A stretch of 64,000 nt of DNA. Source: Marsupella aquatica (lineage: Eukaryota; Marchantiophyta). The notes beneath the pieces were generated by a model. That model did no database searches. It saw only the letters and a list, made by a program, of their open reading frames with translations, and was not told the origin of the DNA. The position numbers and the translations under genes are program-made. Below, piece by piece: positions 35,706 to 45,896 of this stretch. Position 1 is the first letter of the stretch, and each line of letters begins with the position of its first letter. The stretch is taken from contig OZ316896.1 in NCBI GenBank assembly GCA_973895155.1, positions 22,568,001-22,632,000 of the forward strand, written 5' to 3'.

Positions 35706-36177
35706 TCAACAATTAACCAAACGAGGAGGGGAGAGTTTCTTCAGTTTTTACCTATTTTTTGGTTTCGATTCGAGCAAATACGAAAAGCTATAGAGATGTT
35801 GCGGCCCAAGAAAAACGCGGAGGTAAACAAAGTTGAGAAGAAAAAGAAATGAGAGTAATTTTTCTGACCAGGCACTCCTATTTATACTTTATCACCTTCG
35901 TATCCACAGGCGATAAGGTTTCCACAGGCGATAATGTGTATCCAAAAGCGTAGGGTTGGAGTCTGGATGTCTATGTATATTTTTTTTCTCTTGATGGGAC
36001 TAGAGATAAGGCATATCCCCAAGTCCTTGTATTCAACCAAATAGATTTTACGCGTAGCGAATCGGGTTGATGCAAGGGTAATCACAAAACTCTTTATTCA
36101 TTCGGAATTGTGCCATAAAATAAACTAAGTTGATATTCTTAAAAAGAGTCTTTACAAAGAGCCCATTCAAGATGGCT
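35706..36177. other. Gene-free spacer inside the DNA element
   Basis: Lies between the palindrome array upstream of the fusion gene and the 3' end of the F-box-like gene. It probably holds the fusion gene's promoter and the F-box gene's 3' UTR. No motif I would rely on. Confidence 0.5.
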
Positions 36178-37360
36178 CTAAACCAGACTAGAAGCTTCCC
36201 CATACATTTCCAAGAGCCTCGTTTGCTCATCTTTCTCAAGATTGTGCCAGTCTTCTTGAAATCGATTTAGGTCAGACCTTGAAAATAAACCTAAGAAATC
36301 GATTGGAGGAAGATTCGGTGTTTCCATCCTAACAAAAGCTTCAATATGAACATTCTGAAGGGGTTTTCCATCGGGAATGCTTGTCAGCATTTCATTTACT
36401 TCCTCAAGCTGGCTTTTTGCTAGTCTAAGAATACCCCAGACTCATGTACAAGTTACGAGCTGGTTCCATTTCTTGGAGGTGCATCCAAGCCACACCATGG
36501 TTTTTAATCGCATCAATCTTTCATCAGCTTGGTTCTTGGAGGAATCAAACTCATCCTCTATACAACAAACTTTCAAAATGGGCCAAATGAACGTTTCAAC
36601 AATCTCATCAGGAAGTCCATCCAAAAGCAATCCGGATTCCCTTTGGCCACTTTTTTGTTGAATTTGTTTCTTCTCTTTGTCGAATGACATCGCTAACCTT
36701 GTAAAGACAGGGTTCTCAGTGACTGCCATTCCAAAATAAGAGTGGATACCTGGAGTAATAAATGAGATGGTGAGCTCTTTCTCAGCAACCTACAAAAAAG
36801 TGATGGAAAACTGATTTTATTTCTTTGATCAAAAGAAAAATATATTCACAAAATGTTTGACCCAAGAACGTTCACCTAAACACTTACACACTACTCAAGA
36901 AAATTCAACGCGATAAGTTAACCCAAGGATCTTCGTTCCAAATCCGACAATAAAAATATGCCAATCGATGATATTTGTTTTGGGCATCACGACAATAGTT
37001 ACAAGAAGAATTAACAGAGTGCAGACAACCACTCAAACATATCCTCGACCGAATTGGAACTCCGTCCTTATTTTTTTCACAAAACTCTATTCGGAGTGGA
37101 TTCAAACTATCATGTGGATCCACGCCTCCCATCCATAGCATGCCTAATGCAAGACGAAGAACTTTGAGTGCAACTAATCGCTTATACAATCAACGAGCAC
37201 GTTTCTCAAGGTTTTGATTCTGGACCACCATTAGACTCACAAGAGAAAACTTCGTTTTTCAAGGAAAGCTTAAGCTTGAGTGGGTGTCGGTCACTGAAAG
37301 GCAGCAAGAGCTTCAGTGCGTACAGTTCAGTTGACCTTCGCCTGCGAAACACTCAGTAAT
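36178..37360 (-). pseudogene. F-box-like gene, broken
   Basis: Minus strand. The exon 36789-36178 opens after TTTTTGTAG with VAEKELTISFITPGIHSYFG. It contains an F-box-like segment LLLDGLPDEIVETFIWPIL ... MVWLGCTSKKWNQLV and ends GEASSLV. A single TGA near 36440 interrupts it. An upstream exon (37189-36905) has a Cys-rich segment (ICLSGCLHSVNSSCNYCRDA). Further upstream, RRRSTELYALKLLLPFSDRH (~37330-37270) is open in another frame. F-box proteins recruit substrates to SCF ubiquitin ligases. This assignment rests on the LPDEI...W pattern alone and is tentative. Gene limits are approximate. Confidence 0.45.
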
Positions 37361-37434
37361 CCATAAGGTTTTTCCCATCATTCAAATAAACTCTAGGTAA
37401 ATACCACATGGGCAATCAAAACTGGATATTTGAA

Positions 37435-37815
37435 GAGTGAATCCCAAACGGGATACGTCGTATCCCATTTCACATTCAACGTTGAGGTTTTGACATTTGG
37501 AGTCTAAGATGCTTCATTTTCGCAGGTTGGATGCGACATGGGATACCCCGTATCCCACTTCGCATCCAACCTCCTTTTTTAGCTAAAGAGAAATCAAACT
37601 GGATATTTGAAGAGTGAATCCCAAACGGGATACGCCGTATCCCATTTCGCATTCAACATTGAGGTTTTGACATCTGGAGTCTACGATACTTCATATTCGG
37701 AGGTTGGATGCGACATGGGTTACCCTGTATCCCACTTTTTTAGCTAATGTGAAACAAAAACTTGAAATTTGAGGGTTGAATCCCAAACGGGATACGCCGT
37801 ATCCCATTTGGGATT
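37435..37815. repeat. Array of five palindrome units 5' of the F-box-like gene
   Basis: Palindromes at about 37453, 37543, 37633, 37722 and 37800. Two sub-forms alternate: CAAACGGGATACGCCGTATC and GACATGGGATACCCCGTATC. The pair therefore repeats as a ~178-bp higher-order unit. The array lies just upstream of the F-box-like gene. Confidence 0.88.
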
Positions 37816-38283
37816 CGTCCTCGCCATTTCAGGAAGATTCTCACCTGTTCGTCAAAACTGATTTTCGGGGAATACGAGTTTGTATAGACGATATGCATTC
37901 GTCGAGAGTAAGAGTATACAGAACGAGAAAAAATGAGCGTAAAATTCTCAAGCGATGATCTCCTATTCATAGTTTTCTCACTAACCGTGGTTAGTATTTG
38001 ACTGCAATTGCATCGCAGTCAGTTAAATATTACCATTGAGAAGAATCATTTTGGAATATTCTTGTTGGGTAAACCAATATCCGCACTTTTACTGCATTTT
38101 TTTGGTTTTTTTGGAATTCCGCGGTTGGATCCGAAATGTGATACGCCGTATCCCATCTTTGTATTCGTGTCAATTTTTCCCATTTTTTCAATTCGAAAAA
38201 CTAGTTTTTAGTGGGAATACTAATTCCGTATCCAAGACTTTTTTGCCTTAGAAACTTTTTTCGCCGCGGGCAAAACGAGAAGT

Positions 38284-38330
38284 GTGGTCACACTTCTCGT
38301 TTGGTCCGTCACTATGTTCATGTTCTTTCA
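38284..38330 (-). repeat. Right terminal inverted repeat, with adjacent hairpin
   Basis: Reverse complement of 25124-25170 with four differences. Its inner end forms part of a perfect hairpin: AACGAGAAGTGTG, two bases, CACACTTCTCGTT at about 38274-38302. Confidence 0.85.
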
Positions 38331-39640
38331 GTCTCTCAGTCTCCTTGCGTTCCTGCTAGCCTATATGAAGTAGAATTTGTGTCATTTTCAAGTGTGAAGA
38401 AATAAAGTAGTGCCTGTGGCATGTGCTGCAACACTGGAATCACCTTTGCAAAGCTTTCGTGTGTTTTCGGATGGTATGGAGCTTGCAAACGCAAAGGAAT
38501 TCTTCTCCCTTCCTTGGTCTGAATGATTGAGAGTTTAGATCATTGAAGTAAAATTATTTGTATGGAGTTGAATCTCAGAAGTATGAGGGAATAGATTCCT
38601 TAAGTGGTGACAACCCATCTTCTTGAGTTCTTGATGCATAGTTTTTGGCATGACATTGCTTGTGCACGGATGCAAAGATTGTTACTCACCAATTACCCGT
38701 GACTTCAATTTGATCATGATGGTGTTTATTATTCGTGACTCAGAGTACCGACTGAATATTAAAGTGATTGATTACTAGTTTCTTTTGAGTACCTTTGGAA
38801 GGAAAAGTTGAGACGTGTTGACGACATTTTAGTAATCATCCTAGTACAGTAATCCATTCCAGAAATGTTCTTACGGATTTACCACCCAAATCACCTCAAA
38901 TGAAGTATTGATGAGAAGTTACCTTGGTGATTTCTAGACTCCCTCATCATACCTCAAGATTTCATTGTGTTTTGTTATTTGTTTCCATTTTATTAATTGC
39001 ATTTACAATGTTAAGCAAACATTCAAATCTATGCCTTGATGAGCAACCATAGTAAAAGGCTCAAACCATGTTTTTGTGACCTTAGTCATTCATAAGTGTT
39101 AAATGATAGAAAATCATTCCTTTCTTGTTCTTCCATGGGATCGAATACCGAGTTTTGGAAATTAAATGTTGATTTATGTCCTTAGTGCAATACTACATAC
39201 TATTTTTGGCACCGCTGTCGGGGAACAGATTCAGGAATGGTTTGACATTAGGCAGTGAATGACCAAATTAGAAGCCTTGGATTTTAAGAAAGATTTTCAG
39301 GCCAGGGAGAAAAAGAGGAACCATTGTAAGTGGAGTTAGGCCAATTCCATTTATTAGGAAGTTATCTCTACTCTTATTTCAACTCTATTATAACCAAGGG
39401 AGAAAGATGAATGGATATAGGAGGGAAGGTCATTCCTCTTATAGAAAGGACATCTTTATCAAGACTTTATTGTTTATCTCTTGGAGAAGGGGTAATATGA
39501 TATGCAGGCAGTGGATGCCAAATTTCAGAATTGAATTGATTGAGAAATATTCCTTATGGATACATGTGAAGAATGGTCAATTCAAGTTTTGGAAGCTCGA
39601 CCTTACACTTTGGCAGATGCACCAGCTGCATTTGCAGAGG
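38331..39640 (+). other. Gene-free region with an orphan LTR-element fragment
   Basis: No coding region recognised. The TGGCACCGCTGTCGGGGAA segment (39207-39225) marks the primer site of an unidentified LTR element, so the bases before it may be the end of an LTR and those after it a truncated internal region. The right part runs into gypsy RT sequence around 39640. Confidence 0.5.
39207..39225 (+). promoter_or_regulatory. tRNA-Asp-type primer-binding site
   Basis: TGGCACCGCTGTCGGGGAA closely matches the complement of the 3' end of plant tRNA-Asp, the primer used by Tat/Athila-type gypsy elements. No body of such an element is left here. Confidence 0.65.
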
Positions 39641-40760
39641 TAATTCGAGAAGTAGTTCTCCTTGTTATGAGAGGAAGGAGAACTCTATCCTAGCAAGTGT
39701 AAGTTCTTCCAAGACCAGATTGAGTATTTGGGCCACACTATATACCCAGGGGGATTGGGTGTACAGCAGACTAAAGTGGAGGCCATTACACAGATTCCTT
39801 GTCCTACTGATGTGAGCAGAGTTCGTGCATTCTTAGGATTGGCGAGCTACTACAGGAGATATGTTAAAGAATTTAGCTAGCTTGCTAAACCTTTAACCAT
39901 ACTCACTAAGTTGGATCAGGAATGGACTTGGGGTGATGACCAGGAGCATGACTTTCAGGAGTTGAAGCAAAGGTTGGCATCATCCCCTATTTTGAGAAGA
40001 CCCATTTCAGGCAGACCATTTTAGCTACACACTGATTGGAGTGGAGTAGGACTTGGAGCAGTGCTGACTCAGAAGGATGATGAGGGGAATGAGTTTGTTA
40101 TGGCTTATGCCAGTAGATCAAACAATTCAGCAGAGGCTAAGTATAGCTCTTATGAGGGAGAGTGTTTGGCAGTAGTGTGGGCTGTTGCACACTTTTGTTG
40201 CTACTTGTTTGGTAACCCCTTTACCTTGATCACTAATCATCAGCCTCTTAAGTGGTTAATGGAGTCTAACAAGCTTACAGGGAAGCTTGCACGATGGGCA
40301 TTGTTGTTACAAGAGTATGATTTCCAGGTGGTGCATAGGCCTGGAAAAGTGAACTTGGATGCAGATGGATTAAGTCGCAATCCATGTACCAATCAGCAAG
40401 ATGAGACTGGAGCCAGATGGCATGATGAGTCAGATAAGGAGATGGTGTCAGGATGGCATGCATCTGCCTTTCTTTGTTGGGTGCCAGCATACAGTGGATC
40501 TATGGACTCTACCTCATTGGATGGAGTGGATGATGAGTCTTCAGATGTGGATGTTGGTGAGGTAACTTCTGGACAACAAGATATTCACAATGATGTGAGA
40601 GTGTTGGAATATCTGCTTAGTGGTTCTATTGTTGGCAGTGTTGATGCCAAAGAACGTGACAGGGTTCTACAGAGAGCCAAGAGGTTTCAATGGGAGGGAA
40701 ACCATCTTTTGAGAGTACTGCATGATGGTAGGGTGTTGGTGGTACCAAAACCATCACAAT
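39641..40760 (+). pseudogene. Gypsy RT end and RNase H (second half of the methyltransferase-bearing element)
   Basis: RT thumb region ELYPSKCKFFQDQIEYLGHT (~39685), connection domain RAFLGLASYYRRYVKEF, then RNase H: LHTDWSGVGLGAVLTQKDDEG, AYASRSNNSAEAKYSSYEGE and LITNHQPLKWLME. It ends in the HRPGKVNLDADGLSRNP linker. Stops: TAG at ~39878 and TAG at ~40021 (F*LHTDWS, where Gln is usual). Confidence 0.88.
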
Positions 40761-41860
40761 GAGTATATTTGGTGCAACATGCACACGAGGAGTTGGGTCA
40801 CTTTGGTGTGAAGCGCACTTACAGCTTGCTGTAGACACAGTATTGGTGGCGTGGTATGCACACTCATGTCCAGCAGTTGATAGCGAAGTGTGTGGTATGT
40901 GATAGAGTGAGAGCATCATTTAATGCTCCCACTCCCAAGTTGCACCCATTGCCGATCATGGGTTTGGGATATCGTTGGATTTTGGATTTTGCTGGTCCAT
41001 TACCTCTTACCCAACGTCATAATCGGTATGTTTTGGTCATGGTGGAGCACTTCTCCAAGTGGATTGAGCTAGTGGCGTTGCCCAATAAAGCTAGTGGAGG
41101 AGTTGCTGCTATATTTTTGGATCGTGTACTCAGTCGTTTTGGAGCACCAGCTGAGGTGTTGACTGATCAGGGAACTGAGTTCCGTGGAGAGTTTGAGAGT
41201 TTGTGTGAACAAGCTCTGATTGATCATCGTACTACCTCTCGTGATCATCCTGAGGCAGATGGATTAGCTGAGAGAGTTATGCAAACTATGAAGAGAGGAT
41301 TGCATAAGTATGGCTTGCAGGTTGGTCATCTGGGAGATTGGGATCTCTAGCTACCTTGGTTAGCTATGGGCTACCGTTCAATCGGCAAGCATCACTTGCA
41401 TCCTTCTCACCTTACTTTTTGCTCTATGGTAGAGAGCCAGATTTGCCAACAGCTATTTGTCGTGATGCTGCACCAGTTATGAACTTGGATGATCCTGATG
41501 TTTGGGTCAAGGTGTGTTTAGAGAAAGCACGGGTATTTCAGAGAGTGATGCCCATGGCTTTTAACAACCTTACCATTGCCCAACATCGTGATACTTTGAG
41601 GTATGCCACTATTCATGGAGGAGGTTATCGTGCAAGCATCCGACGATTTCATCTTGGTGATTATGTTTATTTGCAGCAGACAGCACCCACAACGCTTGAT
41701 GTGACCGCAGGCCGGACAATCTTACGTGTGCGTGAAGTGTTGTCTTCTGGTGTTCTGATGTTGGAGGGACGCGATGGTATGGTTTGGAAGGATCATGTGC
41801 GCAACTGTGCACCATATCACCTTCCCAATATTGATGGTACAGTAGATCCAAGCTTGGCAC
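40761..41860 (+). pseudogene. Gypsy integrase
   Basis: Zinc finger with two His near 40780-40810 and CVVCDRVR (~40890). Core: RWILDFAGPLPLTQRH (first Asp), LTDQGTEFRGEF (second Asp) and HPEADGLAERVMQTMK (Glu). Then LPWLAMGYR-type and SPYFLLYGREPDLP segments and a C-terminal DYVYLQQ ... RILRVREVLSSGVLMLEG barrel. A TAG at ~41348 and a frame change near there break it. Confidence 0.9.
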
Positions 41861-42021
41861 ATGTTCGTGCTGGCTTGAAATATATGTTGTGTGGATCTGC
41901 TCAGGGAGCAGCTACTATGCTGATTTGTGATAAGTGTTCTAGAGGATGGCACATGTCATGTTTGACACCACCATTGCAGGTGATTCCTAGTGGATCATGG
42001 TTGTGTCCTCAGTGTCGGTGA
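41861..42021 (+). pseudogene. PHD finger at the C-terminus of the gypsy integrase
   Basis: In frame after the integrase barrel: MLCGSAQGAATMLICDKCSR, then GWHMSCLTPPL and PSGSWLCPQC. This is a C4HC3 PHD finger with GWH, CL-PPL and GxWxCPxC signatures. The first Cys is replaced by Tyr (TAT for TGT). PHD fingers of this type bind the histone H3 tail. By analogy with chromodomains in chromoviruses it could steer integration. The frame ends at a TGA after CR. Confidence 0.85.
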
Positions 42022-42184
42022 AGCCGACTAGTTATCATTTGTGTTATCTTGGCAGATATGGATTGTAGGTAGGTGATTGATGGGGCTCACTTGCACTCGA
42101 CCTCCTGATCTTCACACCTAAAAATGTGTATATCAACCTTGTAGAACTCATGGCTAGCTAGAGTTAGGCTAGGGGACCTTACTC

Positions 42185-42338
42185 CCAGCTAGGGGGGCGA
42201 TTGTGGGTTTTGGACATGTGTGGACATGAGTTCCACTTGTATTCCATTCTCTTGTGTTTGTGATGTGGCAGTCAGACTATGTCTGGATGTATGTGATAAG
42301 CAATGTATGTTGTGTAGCGATGTGTATGCGCACGATAA
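42185..42338 (+). other. Polypurine tract and putative LTR remnant of the gypsy element
   Basis: AGCTAGGGGGGCGA precedes TGTGGGTTTTGGACATG, a plausible polypurine tract and LTR start. Only about 140 bases remain before the copia integrase resumes. I found no second copy near 10-11.8 kb. Confidence 0.45.
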
Positions 42339-43052
42339 ATTCTCGCTTCCGATCTCATGTCTTTGTTCTGATCGCGGAGGTGAGTATCTCTCCACCAACT
42401 TTCTTGCCTTCTATCAACAACATGGCATCCATTGTCAGTTGACCATGGCTCGCACACCTCATCAGAATGGAGTGGCCAAGCGAAAAAATTGTACCCTCCT
42501 TGAGGGCACCAGGAGCATTCTCCTCAACTCTAATATTCCCATCTCATTATGGACTGAAGCTGTTTGCACTGCTAACTATACATAAAATCGTTGCGGCACT
42601 CGGGCACTTCACCTGCAATTAAACCCCATTCAAAGCTCTACACGGTAAGAAACTAGATCTTTCACATCTTCGTGTCATTGGCCTGATAGCCTTGCTTATG
42701 TTCTTTTTCCTCCTCACTTATGCACTAAACTCAGCGCCAAGACCCTCCAGACTGTCCTGCTAGGATACGACGAACAATCTAAAGCATATCGTTGCTATGA
42801 CCCCTCTCGAAGACGTATTATCATTGCCTCCAATGTTAGCATTCATGAGTCTATCCGTGGGGACTTCCCCTCTAATCATGCTGTTGTCACCAATATCTTT
42901 CAACACTTGCTTGGTGAACCTATCGTTGGTCCTCCTGACCAAGAGGGGGTAGCTACCATCGACAACTCTGCTACTGCCCCAACTGACGACAACCTTGCTG
43001 CTGCCCCTAACGGTGTTGAGCTCGTTCCGCCTGTGCCTCCAGAACTCGAGGG
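42339..43052 (+). pseudogene. Copia integrase, 3' part
   Basis: Resumes with CSDRGGEYLSTNFLAFYQQHGI (second catalytic Asp) and HQNGVAKRKN (the Glu position reads Lys in this copy). Then TLQTVLLGYDEQSKAYRCYD and an Ala/Pro-rich linker. A TAA at ~42583 and frame changes near 42600-42700 are present. Confidence 0.88.
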
Positions 43053-43323
43053 GTTAACTAAGTGTATATTTTGGGGTACCACGTGCGATCCTAGCCTAAT
43101 ATAAATAGACCTATTTTATAAAGAAAATATTCCAAGAATATTCTCTATTTTCAATATTAATAACCTATTTTACTTTATAAAGGGTATATATTAAAGAATA
43201 TTCTATAAACATGAGTTTATAATACCTTCTTTTGCATCCTACGCTTTTTAAAAATTTAGTTAGAATCTGCCAAAAATACCTATTTTGGATTGCACGTGGT
43301 TCCTAAGATTTTTGATAGTCAAC
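43053..43323. mobile_element. Small inverted-repeat element (MITE-like) inside copia pol
   Basis: 271 bp, AT-rich. Outer ends GTTAACTA and TAGTCAAC are near complements. A second inverted block, GGTACCACGTGCGATCC versus (reverse-complemented) GGAACCACGTGCAATCC, agrees at 15 of 17. It sits in the linker between integrase and RT. Target duplication unclear. Confidence 0.6.
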
Positions 43324-45248
43324 CCCCGAGCTCCGAAAGCTGACATCGAGGTTCCTGACTACACCGAGCTCCCTGACTCTCATGCTCCTGCTCCCGCTCA
43401 AGCTCCTGCTCATGCTCCTGCCACTCGTCATTCTCTCCGTGTGAGACATCCTCCATCTTAGCATAACGACTATGACATGACCAATCGGGCCGATCAGCTT
43501 GACACATTCCTTGTGGAATCTTCTCAACCTGAGTCTGATGATATCAGTGTTACCGAAGCTCTTGCCCATCCCCTATGGCGAGCAACTATGAAGGAAGGAT
43601 TTGATGCGCTCATCAAGATGGGTACATGGGATCTGGTTCCACTTCCACTAGGTAAACGTGCTCTATTTGCTAAGTGGGTCCTTCGCTCCAAGCCATGTCT
43701 GCATCCAACTCACTTTAGGCTAAAGGCACGACTTGTTGCTCGTGGTCTCGAACAACGTTATGGCGTTGATTATTCAGAAACTTTTGCTCCCGTTGTAAAA
43801 TGGTCCACCCTACGGACCATTATTGCTCTGGCTGTGGCAAACGGCTGGGACCTACACCATATGGACGTGATCACTGCCTTTCTCAACGGCACCATCACCG
43901 AAGAGCTGTATATGCAACAACCACATGGTTTTGAGGTTCCTGGGCAAGAACATCTGGTCTGTCGTCTTTGCCACTCCCTTTACGGCCTCAAGCAATCACC
44001 CCGTGCCTGGTACGAAGAAATAAATTCCTAGATGTGATCGCTTCCGGATGGACTAGGAGCATGGTTGACAGCAACTTATACTTCCTTCATGAAGGCTCAT
44101 CTATCGTGATTCTCATGCTCTACGTGGACAACCTCCTAGTCACTGGTAGCGATTCGGAGAAAATTGCTGAGATCAAATCTCAACTTCACAATCGATACGA
44201 CATGAAGGACCTAGGTCTTGTCCAAAAATATCTGGGCATTGAATTCCAACGTACGTCTGTTGGGCTCTTTCTACACCAAACTTCCTACTGCCAACAACTA
44301 GTTGCTGAATACGGCATGACTGGATGCACACCTGAATTTATTCCTCTACTTGAAGGCCATGTTCTCACGTCAGACACAAATACACCTCCTGTGGATGTCT
44401 CTGATTACTGTCATACAGTTGGGAAACTTATATTTCTCACTCACACTCGTCCCGACATTGCCTATGCTGTCGGCATCGTTAGTCGCTACATGACTCGGCC
44501 TCAACAAAGTCACTAGGAATCTGTCAAACACATTCTTTGCTATCTTAGTCACACGACTGACTATGGTATTCATTATCAGATATCTCCCTGCCCTCTTCTT
44601 ACTGGCTTTACCGATGCTGATTTCTTGGGTTGCCCTGAAACTCGTCGTTCCATTGGCGCTTATCTCTTTCAACTCGCTTTGGGCCCAATTTCCTGGTCTA
44701 GCAAGCAACAATCTACTGTTTCAGATAGTACCATTGAAGCAGAGTACAAAGCGCTCTCTGAGGGAGCAAAGGAAGGAGTCTACATTCGTCGTCTACTCTC
44801 TGAGCTCAGCTCCGACTCCTCTCTCCAGGTTCCTCTTACTTTTTCCAACCCGTCTATTCAGCAAGATCTTTCACAAGCAGCTATTCCCTCTCCTCTTGAC
44901 CTTTACCTACACTGTGATAATCAGGGCTCTATAAAACTTGCTCGTAATCCAGTTTGTCACGCCAGGACCAAGCACGTAGAGGGGAAACACCATTTCATTC
45001 ATGAACGTGTGCTTGAAAGGGAAATTTCACTTTCTTACATTAATTCTGCTGATAATCCTGCTGACTTGCTCACCAAGCCACTAAGTTGCCTCAAATTTGA
45101 GAAACACAGAACCTTTATTGGAGTCAAATCAATTACATCCGCTCTCGTGAACTGCCAACTAGCCTACTTAAAAATCTATCACTTTCTTATCCCTTCCGCT
45201 AATGCTCATCTATCTCATACTCTACTGCTCTACGATGATACCTCATAA
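43324..45248 (+). pseudogene. Copia reverse transcriptase and RNase H, broken
   Basis: RT: WRATMKEGFDALIKMGTWDL, RLKARLVARGLEQRYGVDY, FLNGTITEELYMQQPHGFE, LYGLKQSPRAWY. The catalytic motif reads LYVDNLLVTGSD, with Asn where the second Asp of YVDD belongs. RNase H: SWSSKQQSTVSDSTIEAEYKAL and the KHVEGKHHFIHERV segment. Frame change at ~44000-44030 and a TAG at ~44514, where Trp is usual. Confidence 0.92.
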
Positions 45249-45896
45249 ACTGCTCCGCCTCTACCAATGTTCTAAATGCCTCGTGACAATTCCCTGAATA
45301 ACCCGTCACCTACATGCTTGCATCTGCCCACGATCCATATATTCCAGGTACTTGACCCACTGCTATTGCATAGTACTTCTTTGGCGCCACTCCTCCAGCA
45401 ACCCGGCTCCACTCTCGCTCCTCCTCTCTCTGCTGAACCCTCATCTTACTCGGCCATCTCCTCAGAATCGACGCTGCCGCATGCTGTTGCTCCTTACTAT
45501 ATGGTTTCCATTGCTGGTTGACTTCCATCTCCTCCTGTGTGTGCTTCTTCGTTGGAGTCTGCTCGGACTCAGAGGGGGCTACGGTCAGCGCACTCTTCGG
45601 CACTTTTGTTGGAGAAATCTGTGCTTCAGAGGGGGCTTTATCTCCTGCTTCGCTCTTGCCACCTGCCACTTGTTCGACCTCTTCATGACCACAATCGTCT
45701 TTCGGCTCCAGTTCTCTCACCAAGTGCGCCAATAGCTTCACTGTCTTGTGGGCAAATTGGAGCAGCAACCCCACTGCCTCTAACACTGTCCATAACGTTC
45801 TTAACACTGCACGACACATCGCCCGTCCTGTCTCGGTCTTCATTTCTCCTGTCTGGGTCGACATCCCTCTCAGACTAAATCTTCCTCGAGAGGGGG
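45249..45896 (+). other. Copia 3' untranslated region and polypurine tract
   Basis: No pol sequence after the RNase H stop. CTCGAGAGGGGG at 45885-45896 is the polypurine tract directly before the 3' LTR. Minus-strand open frames here (45310-45864) show no domain. Confidence 0.6.

Larger units (their letters stand above)
25124..38330. mobile_element. ~13.2-kb terminal-inverted-repeat DNA element with transposase-like, methyltransferase-Ulp1 and F-box-like genes
   Basis: The ends (25124-25170 and 38284-38330) are inverted copies matching at 43 of 47 positions, including the perfect 20-base core GTGACGGACCAAACGAGAAG; all four differences are transitions. Between them lie a plus-strand transposase-like gene (26178-30792), a convergent minus-strand fusion gene (35193-30804) and a minus-strand F-box-like gene (~37360-36178). 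GGGATAC...GTATCCC palindromes occur at about two dozen places inside and I saw none outside. I could not find a target duplication, so the outermost bases are uncertain. All three genes are damaged. Confidence 0.78.
9982..42338 (+). mobile_element. Ty3/gypsy retrotransposon carrying a DNA methyltransferase and a PHD finger, itself split by nested insertions
   Basis: Plus-strand order: leader (9982-11800), gag, protease, C5-DNA methyltransferase, RT up to 16356, then a nested insertion, then the end of RT, RNase H, integrase, PHD finger (about 39640-42021) and a polypurine tract at 42185-42193. The two halves fit one element. The first ends just after the RT catalytic YIDD and the second begins just before the RT SKCKFF segment. 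No clean pair of LTRs was found: the sequence after the polypurine tract (from 42198) is only about 140 bases long and I cannot match it to the leader. The outer boundaries rest on the copia frame restored across ATTCT. Treating both halves as one copy is inference. Confidence 0.72.

Noticed and set aside
45310-45864. 184-residue minus-strand open frame near the copia 3' end
   Set aside because: No recognisable domain, and antisense to the copia 3' untranslated region next to its polypurine tract.
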